From: a virus
Strand: one strand, 5' to 3'
Length of the DNA stretch: 39,555 bases
IMG/VR virus record: IMGVR_UViG_3300032235_000249
Coordinates: 1 to 39,555 of that record
Made by a program: the position numbers and the translations under genes. Below, piece by piece: positions 13,947-20,435 of the stretch (position 1 is its first letter; the number at the start of each line of letters is the position of its first letter). Under the pieces are notes generated by a model, which made no database searches, was not told where the DNA came from, and saw nothing but the letters and a program-made list of their open reading frames with translations.

Positions 13947-14302
13947 GCCACGCACTCCCGAACCTGTGCCCGAACCTTAGCGCGGTGCTTGGCGGCTGCT
14001 TCAATGGCGGCGGTGATGGCCTTGCCGAGTTCTTCCGCCGTTTCTGTGTCAAGCTGGTCGCCGGACAGGTTCAGCACGGTATCGCACGTCAAGCAGTCAA
14101 AGCCGCTTACGTAGACCGTGTTGCCGCATACTTCACAGACGTGATCCATGCCGTAGCAATCATCACATTCGATCTCGGGGTATGGATCATCAATGGTCGG
14201 GCGGCGATGGCTGGCAACCATGCCGGTGTCGTCGCATGTCGAGCAATGGCCAACGCCTGACTGGCGGCACCATGCGTTGAGTTGTTCAATCAGGTCGGTC
14301 AT
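13943..14302 (-). CDS. Zinc-binding protein with several CxxC motifs, first gene of the early leftward operon
   Basis: The product has 119 residues. Eleven or so cysteines lie within the first 75 residues in CxxC pairs (HCSTCDD, ECDDCYG, VCEVCGN, DCLTCD), the layout of a DnaJ-type or rubredoxin-like zinc protein. The C-terminal 40 residues form a helix (TAEELGKAITAAIEAAAKHR). A GAGGA ribosome site precedes the ATG. It is the first gene after the divergent control region at 14303-14388 and so should be expressed first in this operon. It may bind nucleic acid or act as a chaperone; unproven. Confidence 0.7.
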   Translation of the reverse strand: MTDLIEQLNAWCRQSGVGHCSTCDDTGMVASHRRPTIDDPYPEIECDDCYGMDHVCEVCGNTVYVSGFDCLTCDTVLNLSGDQLDTETAEELGKAITAAIEAAAKHRAKVRAQVRECVA

Positions 14303-14388
14303 TTCCGGTTCCTCGTTGCTATGCCTATTGACGTAACGCGGCTTACGGGGTAAGTCAACTAAGCATTTGCAAAAAAGTGAGGCGCAAA
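14303..14388. promoter_or_regulatory. Divergent early control region with overlapping promoters and dyad operator
   Basis: Two -35-like TTGAC boxes face each other: TTGACG at 14328-14333 (plus) and TTGACT at 14358-14353 (minus). With 17-bp spacing the -10 box of each (TAAGTC, TACGTC; both weak) falls on the -35 box of the other. The boxes are the arms of an imperfect dyad (TTGACGTA 14328-14335, TAAGTCAA 14351-14358), which encloses a perfect small palindrome CTTAC-GGG-GTAAG (14342-14354). The P22-Cro-like gene starts 31 nt to the right, and the leftward small-gene operon to the left. It probably serves as operator for that Cro-like protein. Confidence 0.6.
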
Positions 14389-14547
14389 ATGAAAACGATG
14401 GACGTTGTAAAACGATACGGAAGCAAGGCAGCGGTTGCCCGCGCGCTTGGCATTACACAAAATGCCGTGGTGCAATGGGGTGAGACTGTGCCGATTTTTC
14501 GCCAGTACCAGCTTCGGGAATTGGAAGCGAAGGACAAGCCCGCATGA
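14389..14547 (+). CDS. cro: P22-Cro-like transcriptional regulator
   Basis: The product has 52 residues. The sequence VVKRYGSKAAVARALGITQ followed by AVVQWGETVPIFRQYQL matches the small P22-type Cro fold (compare P22 Cro, with HFGTQRAVAKALGIS and AVSQWKEVIP). The helix-turn-helix spans about residues 12-32. It would bind the dyad in 14303-14388 and control both the leftward early operon and its own rightward operon. GAGG lies upstream of the ATG. No CI-like partner is visible, so whether it takes part in a lysogeny switch is open. Confidence 0.85.
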   Translation: MKTMDVVKRYGSKAAVARALGITQNAVVQWGETVPIFRQYQLRELEAKDKPA

Positions 14548-14624
14548 CCCGCCCCATCTACATCCCGCGCTGGTTGTGGGAAATCCGCAACGCATGGCAT
14601 CAGGTACAGGAGAGCGGGCAGTGA
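14544..14624 (+). CDS. Very small protein in the cro operon
   Basis: The product has 26 residues (MTRPIYIPRWLWEIRNAWHQ and six more). Start and stop overlap the flanking genes (ATGA and GTGA). Such strict coupling supports translation, though the frame could also only serve to couple its neighbours. Tryptophan-rich; function unknown. Confidence 0.5.
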   Translation: MTRPIYIPRWLWEIRNAWHQVQESGQ

Positions 14625-14725
14625 CCGACCACAACTACCGTGCGCGATTCTGGCGCATTGCAATCACCCTGTTTGTTTGTTTTTGGCTGGCTGTAGCGGC
14701 TGGCGGTTGGAGTGCTTTGAAGTGA
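14621..14725 (+). CDS. Very small single-span membrane protein
   Basis: The product has 34 residues from a GTG start. One membrane helix (IAITLFVCFWLAVAAGGW) follows a charged head. It is coupled by GTGA overlaps on both sides. The function is unknown. Confidence 0.5.
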   Translation: MTDHNYRARFWRIAITLFVCFWLAVAAGGWSALK

Positions 14726-15000
14726 GAGAGTTCCACACCACACCCGAAGACATGGTTAAGTGCCTCGTCCAGTACATGCCTTGTGATAAGCAGGTGCAGC
14801 GCGAGATTTATGCCAGCCTGAATAGCAAGATCGATCTGCGCACGATCCAAGCATTCCGCGCGCAGTGGCAACGGCGTATGATGCGCACGCCACTGGATCA
14901 GGATAACACCGTCGTCTGGATGGATGACCGTTACACCCGCGACATGGTGAAGGCTTCCGAACGGCTGGCGCTGGCGATTATGAAGGCAAGATCAGCGTGA
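14722..15000 (+). CDS. Hypothetical basic protein, possible HTH
   Basis: The product has 92 residues from a GTG start that overlaps the preceding stop. The segment DLRTIQAFRAQWQRR looks like a recognition helix of a short helix-turn-helix, preceded by a cysteine-containing N-terminal region (MVKCLVQYMPCDKQVQREIY). The C-terminus is helical. It may be a DNA-binding protein of the Cro operon; no family is recognised. Confidence 0.6.
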   Translation: MREFHTTPEDMVKCLVQYMPCDKQVQREIYASLNSKIDLRTIQAFRAQWQRRMMRTPLDQDNTVVWMDDRYTRDMVKASERLALAIMKARSA

Positions 15001-15263
15001 TAGACACCTATCTTTGCGGCCACCCCAATACGCCGGAAAACACCGTCATGAACGGGCGTAATCATAACGGGCGTTGCGCGATCTGTAAGCAGGCTATCAA
15101 CAAAGCGCGCTATCATTCCGTTCCAAAAGAGAGCCGCCAGCTTGAGAGCCGTATGCGCCGCTTGCCTGCATTGCTTACAAAGGCGCGCAAGCATGTTGCC
15201 ATGCTGGAATCCGAAGCGCGCCGTTATGGCATGGATGAACTGTTTAGAGAGGATGTAGCATGA
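14997..15263 (+). CDS. Hypothetical protein with a zinc-finger-like N-terminus
   Basis: The product has 88 residues from a GTG start (GTGA overlap). The first 35 residues hold CGH and CAIC with neighbouring histidines and asparagines (YLCGHPNTPENT, then GRCAICKQAINKARYH), a pattern seen in phage proteins related to HNH or recombination-associated zinc proteins. The rest is a long basic helix (SRMRRLPALLTKARKHVAML). The function is unknown. Confidence 0.6.
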   Translation: MIDTYLCGHPNTPENTVMNGRNHNGRCAICKQAINKARYHSVPKESRQLESRMRRLPALLTKARKHVAMLESEARRYGMDELFREDVA

Positions 15264-15499
15264 CACACCTAACCCAACTTGCAGACCGCCTGAAAACCAT
15301 CACCTTGGCTTATTGCGAAACCGTGCCCGTTCCGATTATCACCGGCCTGATCACAGACGAAACACCGATGCCCATTGCGGACAGGCTCGGTGTGCTGGTC
15401 GAGGACTACCCCGCTGGCGTGCCGGTGGAACTGGTCGATATTGAGCGCCGCAGGGTTAGCGAGTTTGCGCATATGGTGGCGGAGGGGTTAGTCGAGTAA
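15260..15499 (+). CDS. Hypothetical protein, last gene of the cro operon
   Basis: The product has 79 residues and is acidic (LITDETPMPIADRLGVLVED). It is coupled to the preceding gene (ATGA). Its last 44 nt overlap the end of the VRR-NUC gene on the other strand, an antisense overlap between two convergent operons. The function is unknown. Confidence 0.6.
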   Translation: MTHLTQLADRLKTITLAYCETVPVPIITGLITDETPMPIADRLGVLVEDYPAGVPVELVDIERRRVSEFAHMVAEGLVE

Positions 15500-15815
15500 T
15501 CTGCTCCCGCGCGTCGGCTGCACCGTAGCAAACTAGCACGGTGTGGCCCACGCTTCTTAGATACGAATGCCAATCAGATTGCACCGCAGACACCACACCG
15601 CCTTGCGTGCGTTTCATCTCGATCCAGACATTCCAAGCGGGAATGTAAAGATCAGGCACGCCAGCGCTAACGCCTTCAACCTTTAATCGCGCTCCGGTGG
15701 TTTTAGAGCGTTGCTCACCATTCGGCACGGCAAATATCCGCACCGGCCTAAATGTCTGGCGAAACCAGCTAACAACCTCGCGTTGTTCCTCATGCTCGGT
15801 TCTAATGCGCTCCAT
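15456..15815 (-). CDS. VRR-NUC domain nuclease
   Basis: The product has 119 residues from the ATG at 15815, which overlaps the preceding stop (TGATG). The VRR-NUC motifs are clear: IFAVPNGEQR (residues 27-36), GVPDLYIPAWNVWIEMKR (52-69; D55, E66 and K68 are the metal-binding and catalytic core), then Q79 and W82. These phage proteins are structure-specific endonucleases, thought to resolve branched DNA during replication and recombination. It is the distal gene of the recombination operon. The longer frame to 15902 runs into the upstream gene and is not needed. Confidence 0.9.
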   Translation of the reverse strand: MERIRTEHEEQREVVSWFRQTFRPVRIFAVPNGEQRSKTTGARLKVEGVSAGVPDLYIPAWNVWIEMKRTQGGVVSAVQSDWHSYLRSVGHTVLVCYGAADAREQITRLTPPPPYAQTR

Positions 15816-16006
15816 CAGAACGGCACCTCTCTTTGCCAAACGGGGCACGCGCCTTCTGTTTGCGTAAACTCTGCCGGTGGCTCTTGCCCATTCAAAAGGC
15901 ACTCCCCGTTGCCGCCGTAGTTGTCGCAGTTAAAGCAAAAGCGTGGCGGACCCTTTGCCATCCATTCTTCGTAAAGCGTTAGCGCCACTGGCTTAGGCTG
16001 TCTCAT
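15815..16006 (-). CDS. Small cysteine-rich protein
   Basis: The product has 63 residues from the ATG that overlaps the helicase stop (ATGA). The cysteines (FCFNCDNYGGNGECLLNG, then ACPVW) resemble a small metal site or iron-sulfur site. I recall similar proteins between helicase and VRR-NUC genes in other phages, but have no function for them. It probably acts with the recombination module. Confidence 0.65.
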   Translation of the reverse strand: MRQPKPVALTLYEEWMAKGPPRFCFNCDNYGGNGECLLNGQEPPAEFTQTEGACPVWQREVPF

Positions 16007-17577
16007 TTCCAAGTCCTTTTCAAAACGCGATGGAACTTGCCATCTTTGCGAAACTCAATCTCTGTCGGTGGCGTTGCGTCGTTCAATGCGTCTGCACTCT
16101 CGGTCAGCGTGTTACCCAAAATCGCACCAGCATTGGTGGCAAGCGTCGATAACAAGCGCATGGCTTTATCGCCCGCGTAACCTTCATGGAGTACGGTGAG
16201 GTACTCTGTCACAGGCGCGTCTGACAATGATCCGTAGTAAGTCACTGCCAGCATATCCTTGCCGGACGTGCGGCTAGTATGTTCCCGCCAGTGCCAGCTA
16301 GTGACATCCAGCGTTTCCCCGTCGATCCCCATGATGTCGTCATTGCGCAGAGTAAAGCCCGACTTTTCCGAGACAGGAAACGGGGTTCCGCACGCGGGGC
16401 AAATCATCACGCTGATATGAACCAACTCGTCGCACGCTTCGCAGACCTTCATTGGCACTTCGCCCGAACCCTCACCTTTCCGCTTTGGTGGCTGGACGGC
16501 GGTGATCGGGCCATGTGTCTGCACCACACCTGCAAAGTCCAGAACGCGGCAATCCTCTTTGCCCGGTGCAACACGCATCCCACGCCCTGCCATCTGGACA
16601 TAAAGGCTGGCGCTCATAGTGGGCCGGAGCATGACTAACAAATCAATTCTTGGCGCGTCAAAGCCTGTTGTTAAAACATTGGCGTTCGTAAGGGCGCGAA
16701 GTTCTCCGGCCTTAAACGCTGAAATCGTTTCCTCTCGTTCTTTCTTGCCCGTGCCGCCCGTAATACAGCCCGTAGGGATGCCGTGCGCCCGTAGCGTCTC
16801 GGCGATGTGTTCCGCGTGCTGCACGCCAGCGCAGAAGAACAACCACGAACGCCGGTTGCCAGCAAGCGCGATAGTTTCCCGCACAACTTCCTCGTTGTTC
16901 AAATCGGTGTCTACTGCCGCCTGTAGTTCGGCTTCTATAAACTCCCCGCCTCTTTTATGGACGCCGGAAGTATCAAGGCGCGCTTTCGTCCGCTTAGATC
17001 GCAGCGTTGACAGGTGGCCTTTAAAAACCAGTTCCTCGATTGTCACCGGCTCAATTAGCCCGTGAAACAATGCAGGCGCATCAGTGATCAAACCATGCCC
17101 AAGGCGGTAGGGCGTGGCTGTGAGGCCAATGACGCGCAAGGATGGGTTAATGGCCGTCAGCGCCTGCAAGAGCGTTCTATAGCCTCCCTCATCTTTGTGA
17201 CTAACCAGATGGCATTCATCAATCACTACTAGGTCAACGTGGCCAATCTCTTGCGCCTTGGTGCGAATGGATTGGATGCCTGCAAACGTGATTGGTTCGC
17301 CCAAGTGCTTACGTCGAAGGCTAGCGCTGTAAATGCCCATCGGCGCACCCGGCCAATGCTGGCGCATCTTTTCAGCATTCTGCTCGATCAATTCCTTAAC
17401 GTGCGTCAGCATAAGGATGCGGGTTTCCGGCCAGTTCTGCAAAGCATCCTTGCATAGTGCGGCAACGATATGCGACTTGCCCGCACCGGTTGGCAGGACA
17501 AGGCATGGGTTCCCCGCGTGCGCTTCGAGCCACGCGTAAAGCTGGTCAAGGCTGCGCTTCTGATAGTCCCGAAGCAT
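16003..17577 (-). CDS. Superfamily 2 DEAD/DEAH-type DNA helicase
   Basis: The product has 524 residues. Motif I LPTGAGKS lies at 28-35, motif II DECH at 120-123, motif III TATP near 160 (GLTATPYRLG), and motif VI QMAGRGMR near 325-335. A zinc-ribbon follows (CEACDELV and MICPACGTPF, about 385-405). This matches phage helicases of the RAD25/SSL2-like type that unwind or remodel DNA in replication and recombination. The start overlaps the stop of the PD-(D/E)XK nuclease gene (TAATG), so the two are co-translated and may form a resection pair. Confidence 0.9.
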   Translation of the reverse strand: MLRDYQKRSLDQLYAWLEAHAGNPCLVLPTGAGKSHIVAALCKDALQNWPETRILMLTHVKELIEQNAEKMRQHWPGAPMGIYSASLRRKHLGEPITFAGIQSIRTKAQEIGHVDLVVIDECHLVSHKDEGGYRTLLQALTAINPSLRVIGLTATPYRLGHGLITDAPALFHGLIEPVTIEELVFKGHLSTLRSKRTKARLDTSGVHKRGGEFIEAELQAAVDTDLNNEEVVRETIALAGNRRSWLFFCAGVQHAEHIAETLRAHGIPTGCITGGTGKKEREETISAFKAGELRALTNANVLTTGFDAPRIDLLVMLRPTMSASLYVQMAGRGMRVAPGKEDCRVLDFAGVVQTHGPITAVQPPKRKGEGSGEVPMKVCEACDELVHISVMICPACGTPFPVSEKSGFTLRNDDIMGIDGETLDVTSWHWREHTSRTSGKDMLAVTYYGSLSDAPVTEYLTVLHEGYAGDKAMRLLSTLATNAGAILGNTLTESADALNDATPPTEIEFRKDGKFHRVLKRTWK

Positions 17578-18581
17578 TAGCCTACGACCTCCGCTCCGGG
17601 GAATTCCGCCTTAGCGGCCTCTACCCATTCATTCCCGCACGCTTCTGGATTTGCCACGATCTCACGCGACTTGTAACCGCCGGGGCCGTTCACAATGGCG
17701 CTTTCACCAATGCGCCAAGTAACGCTCAGGCCGTCCTCTGAACATTCCATTTCCCACGGCACAAGATCGGGATGCAGTACATGGTCATCACAGCCCTGCT
17801 CTTGGAAATCAGTCGGAATAACGTCATCCCATCTTGCGCAATGCACGTCGTTTTCCCGCACCGTCACATGGGCGCAAGTTCGGCAATTAGCAAAGCGCGT
17901 TGGTTTGGATTGGTGGCACATATCATAAGCTGTGCAAAACTTACATTGGAACCAGCTAGGGTCCGTCGATATTGGCGGGGGCATTCGGTCGGCCATTGTG
18001 ATGGCGTGCCCGCGTGCGACTAGCTTTGCCGCTGCCTCTTTGTCATACCGCACTCGCTCGGTGTATAGCCGGTCATCATCCTTACATATCGCCACATACA
18101 AGGCGCGGTCAATCGCGGTCCCGTGCATGTATACTTGCATCTGTGCCCAGTGCATTGGCTTGGACTTTTCAACGCCGTTCTTCTCAAGGTCATTAAATGA
18201 CTTTAGAGAATGCGTCTTAAACTCTGCCACATGCCGCTTGGTTGGCGCTTCAGGAACGCCGGATTGAATAACGCCGTCTAGTGATCCAGAGACGTGTTTA
18301 CCGAAATTCACACGGGTTTGGCTGTCTCGAATGTCAATGCCGATCCTACGAAGGTCTGAGACAATAACCGCTTCCTCATTATGCCCACGGCGGAACAGGC
18401 GAAGCATACGGCCTGAAAAGTCCTCGCGCGCGGCCCATCGGAATGACAGCCACAACCATCGGTCACACGGGTGACCCAAAAGACTAGCGCCAAGGTGTGC
18501 GCGGGGTTTGTCGGGTTTAGAAGCGTGCGCTTCGTCTACAAGACGTGCTATCGTAACGGCAGGTTCTGGAATGAGTGCCAC
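17577..18581 (-). CDS. PD-(D/E)XK nuclease, Cas4/exonuclease-like
   Basis: The product has 334 residues from a GTG with GGAG upstream. The nuclease core is H68/E70 region (RRGHNEEAV), GSLDG (99-103; D102), AEFKT (119-123; E120, K122) and a downstream glutamine/tyrosine helix (WAQMQVYMHG). Cysteines C-x2-C-x6-C (CKFCTAYDMC) and more cysteines after it may hold a zinc ion or an iron-sulfur cluster, as in Cas4/AddB-type nucleases. It would make the single-stranded ends used by the Sak4-like annealing protein. A strong terminator separates it from the Sak4/SSB genes. Confidence 0.85.
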   Translation of the reverse strand: MALIPEPAVTIARLVDEAHASKPDKPRAHLGASLLGHPCDRWLWLSFRWAAREDFSGRMLRLFRRGHNEEAVIVSDLRRIGIDIRDSQTRVNFGKHVSGSLDGVIQSGVPEAPTKRHVAEFKTHSLKSFNDLEKNGVEKSKPMHWAQMQVYMHGTAIDRALYVAICKDDDRLYTERVRYDKEAAAKLVARGHAITMADRMPPPISTDPSWFQCKFCTAYDMCHQSKPTRFANCRTCAHVTVRENDVHCARWDDVIPTDFQEQGCDDHVLHPDLVPWEMECSEDGLSVTWRIGESAIVNGPGGYKSREIVANPEACGNEWVEAAKAEFPGAEVVG

Positions 18582-18596
18582 TCGGCTTACTCCGAT

Positions 18597-18620
18597 AAAA
18601 GGGAGCGCCGAAGCGCCCCC
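18597..18620 (-). terminator. Intrinsic terminator with UUCG tetraloop
   Basis: Read on the minus strand: an 8-bp stem (GGGGGCGC with GCGCTCCC, one G-U pair) closed by a TTCG loop and followed by TTTT (18600-18597). It lies 8 nt after the stop of the SSB-like gene and before the nuclease gene. It should reduce expression of the nuclease, helicase and VRR-NUC relative to Sak4 and SSB. Confidence 0.85.
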
Positions 18621-18627
18621 TTAGTAA

Positions 18628-19101
18628 TTAACGCTTCGCCCAAGGTGGAGCCGCGCCAGTCGCGGGTGCTGTCGTTGTCACTGGCTTTGGTGGAGCGCTG
18701 CCGTCAATGGCCTTGAAGCCTGACACTTCATTGCGCGCTTCGTAACCGTTTTCGGCTGGTTTGGTCTTGACCTTAACCGCCAAGTTGCCGCCGATCAGTT
18801 CATCACTGTCTTGCACCTTCGACAAACCGATGGCGCGCATGATCTCTCCCAACTGTTGACGGCCAATTTCCTCGGCCTTCTGGGATTGGTTGCGGATATT
18901 GACCGAACCGAAGATTACGCGCCCTTGATGCGTCGGGCCGGTGATGTCGTATCGAATGTCGATCTTCTTGCCGGTTCCTGACTTCGTGTCCCCAAGCGTA
19001 GCTTGCGAGATTGTCACGTTATACCAGCCATCGGGCAGAAGGTCATAAGACCGGCCTTCGGGCAGGTTTTCAGTTTCGTATGTTTCACCAAGAAAAGCCA
19101 T
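18628..19101 (-). CDS. DUF669-like single-stranded-DNA-binding protein
   Basis: The product has 157 residues. The pattern LLPDGWYNVTISQATLGDTKSGTGKKIDIRYDI, then GRVIFGSVNIRNQSQKAEEIGRQQLGEI, matches the DUF669 family of phage proteins, which act as OB-fold SSB proteins next to recombinases. The C-terminus is low in complexity (Pro/Ala/Thr) and ends in APPWAKR. Unlike cellular SSB it lacks an acidic tip. It lies downstream of Sak4 and the DUF7173-like gene. Confidence 0.85.
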   Translation of the reverse strand: MAFLGETYETENLPEGRSYDLLPDGWYNVTISQATLGDTKSGTGKKIDIRYDITGPTHQGRVIFGSVNIRNQSQKAEEIGRQQLGEIMRAIGLSKVQDSDELIGGNLAVKVKTKPAENGYEARNEVSGFKAIDGSAPPKPVTTTAPATGAAPPWAKR

Positions 19102-19102
19102 G

Positions 19103-19492
19103 TTATGCGTCCTTTACAGAAATGGAGAATGAAGGTCGGCCTGGTTCTGCGGTGATTGCAGGCGCAAGCGGTGTCGTTATCGCCTTGTCGGTTGCCTTCC
19201 ACACCGAAAGGTTAAGCTCTGGCTTCCAGCGGAATAGACTAGAGAGGTGGTCGGAAAGACCAGATTCGGCGGCGAGTTCCTGAAGGCGCTCACTGTCCAC
19301 CTTGCGCGTTATCCGCCCCGTCACCTTGATCTCAAAGCCGGAGGGTGTGGCTTTCTCAACACCTTCGAGGTTTTCAGGCACGCCCATCAATGACCGCATT
19401 TGATCCTCTAGGGCGCGTCGGGCAGTAATAGCCGCAGCTTCGGCAGTCTTTGCCTTAAGCCATTGCTTGGCTAATGCTGAAAGATCGGTCAT
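19103..19492 (-). CDS. DUF7173-like phage protein
   Basis: The product has 129 residues. A helical N-terminus (ALAKQWLKAKTAEAAAITAR) leads to a beta-rich core with FEIKVTGRITRKVDSERL and FRWKPELNLSVWKA. This pattern is the DUF7173-type protein I recall between Sak4 and DUF669 genes in phage recombination operons. The role is unknown; probably a partner of the recombinase. It overlaps the Sak4 gene by 4 nt. Confidence 0.75.
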   Translation of the reverse strand: MTDLSALAKQWLKAKTAEAAAITARRALEDQMRSLMGVPENLEGVEKATPSGFEIKVTGRITRKVDSERLQELAAESGLSDHLSSLFRWKPELNLSVWKATDKAITTPLAPAITAEPGRPSFSISVKDA

Positions 19493-20160
19493 GACGCCAT
19501 CTTTCCAATGATTGCGCCAAGGTCGGGAGCCTCCCAGCTTTCCAACTTACCAGAACGATCCTTGGCCAGCCAAACGCCGTCGCTGTCACACATCAAAGCG
19601 CGTTGCGTCACGCCTTCGGCATCTTTCTCAACGCGCAAAGCCAGCACTTCGTCAAAAAAGTACGGCAAGCCTTGCGTCAAAGACTTACCCGGCATTCCCG
19701 GATTATAGAGCATCTTGCCCATTTCATCCTGCGACTTTTCGAGCTTTGCCGACATATAGACGTGCTTGCCCGGTAGATCGCGAAAGCTGCGAATAAGCTC
19801 TTGCATGACGGCGCTCAATTCGCCGTAAGCTGCGCGCCCGTCTTTGTTGCGCTTAAGTTCGTAAGCAAGAACAACCTCTGCTACCTCACTTATTGAATCC
19901 AGCGCCACAGACTGAAATGCGGCTGCCTCGGCGCTGCTTGAAACCCATTCATAGGCTTCTTTCAAAGCATCCATCGAATTGACCTCAATATATGGAAGGT
20001 CGGCGTCTTGAATGGATAAAAGGCCACCCTCGGCAGAAAATACGATAGGGTCGGGAAGAGTGCGAATTAACGAGGTTTTGCCCGCGCCTGCTGCACCGTA
20101 AACCAATAGCTTGACGCCGTTAGATGACAGCGTTCCTGTTCGCTTTAGATTAATCGCCAT
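19489..20160 (-). CDS. Sak4-like RecA-fold recombination ATPase
   Basis: The product has 223 residues from the ATG at 20160 with GGAG upstream; the frame is open further up, but that stretch is the control region. Walker A is GAAGAGKTS (22-30); Walker B-like residues lie in SVALDSISEVAE. A conserved phage signature follows (RDLPGKHVYMSAKLEKSQDE). Sak4 proteins are a short RecA-like family that anneals single strands with the help of SSB. It is the first gene of the recombination operon. Confidence 0.88.
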   Translation of the reverse strand: MAINLKRTGTLSSNGVKLLVYGAAGAGKTSLIRTLPDPIVFSAEGGLLSIQDADLPYIEVNSMDALKEAYEWVSSSAEAAAFQSVALDSISEVAEVVLAYELKRNKDGRAAYGELSAVMQELIRSFRDLPGKHVYMSAKLEKSQDEMGKMLYNPGMPGKSLTQGLPYFFDEVLALRVEKDAEGVTQRALMCDSDGVWLAKDRSGKLESWEAPDLGAIIGKMAS

Positions 20161-20264
20161 GTTGTTTGTCTCCAGCCTGTCGGGGTATCCGGTCGGCCTT
20201 GAATGTTTCTTTACAAATGAAGCGTTCACTGTCAATAGTGAAAAACAAACAATAGGAGATTGCA
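20161..20264. promoter_or_regulatory. Second divergent control region with operator palindrome
   Basis: A perfect palindrome TTCACT-N6-AGTGAA lies at 20225-20242. On the minus strand TTGACA (20235-20230) and TAAAGA (20213-20208), 16 bp apart, form a good promoter for Sak4. On the plus strand TTTACA (20210-20215) and AATAGT (18 bp further) form a weaker promoter for the HTH gene, which also has AGGAG before its ATG. The palindrome covers the minus -35 box and the plus -10 box. The neighbouring 56-residue HTH protein is the likely ligand. Confidence 0.65.
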
Positions 20265-20435
20265 ATGCTGGAATGGATTAGAGAACGCCTTGCAGATCGC
20301 AGGCCGGGGGTTGTGGCTGATTTAACCGGACTGCACGTCAACACCGTCATTCGGATTCGGGATGGCAAGGAAGAAAACCCGAAGCTGGAAACGCTTAAGC
20401 GGCTGGAAACCTATTTGAAGGGCGGCGCACTGTGA
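20265..20435 (+). CDS. Small HTH (XRE-like) regulator
   Basis: The product has 56 residues. It is a compact helix-turn-helix: PGVVADLTGLHVNTVIRIRDG (about residues 14-34), then EENPKLETLKRLETYL, as in minimal XRE proteins. It starts just right of the divergent operator and overlaps the primase-helicase start (GTG inside its stop region), so it is probably an autorepressor that also controls Sak4 and replication. AGGAG upstream is strong. No dimerisation or cleavage domain of a CI repressor is present. Confidence 0.8.
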   Translation: MLEWIRERLADRRPGVVADLTGLHVNTVIRIRDGKEENPKLETLKRLETYLKGGAL

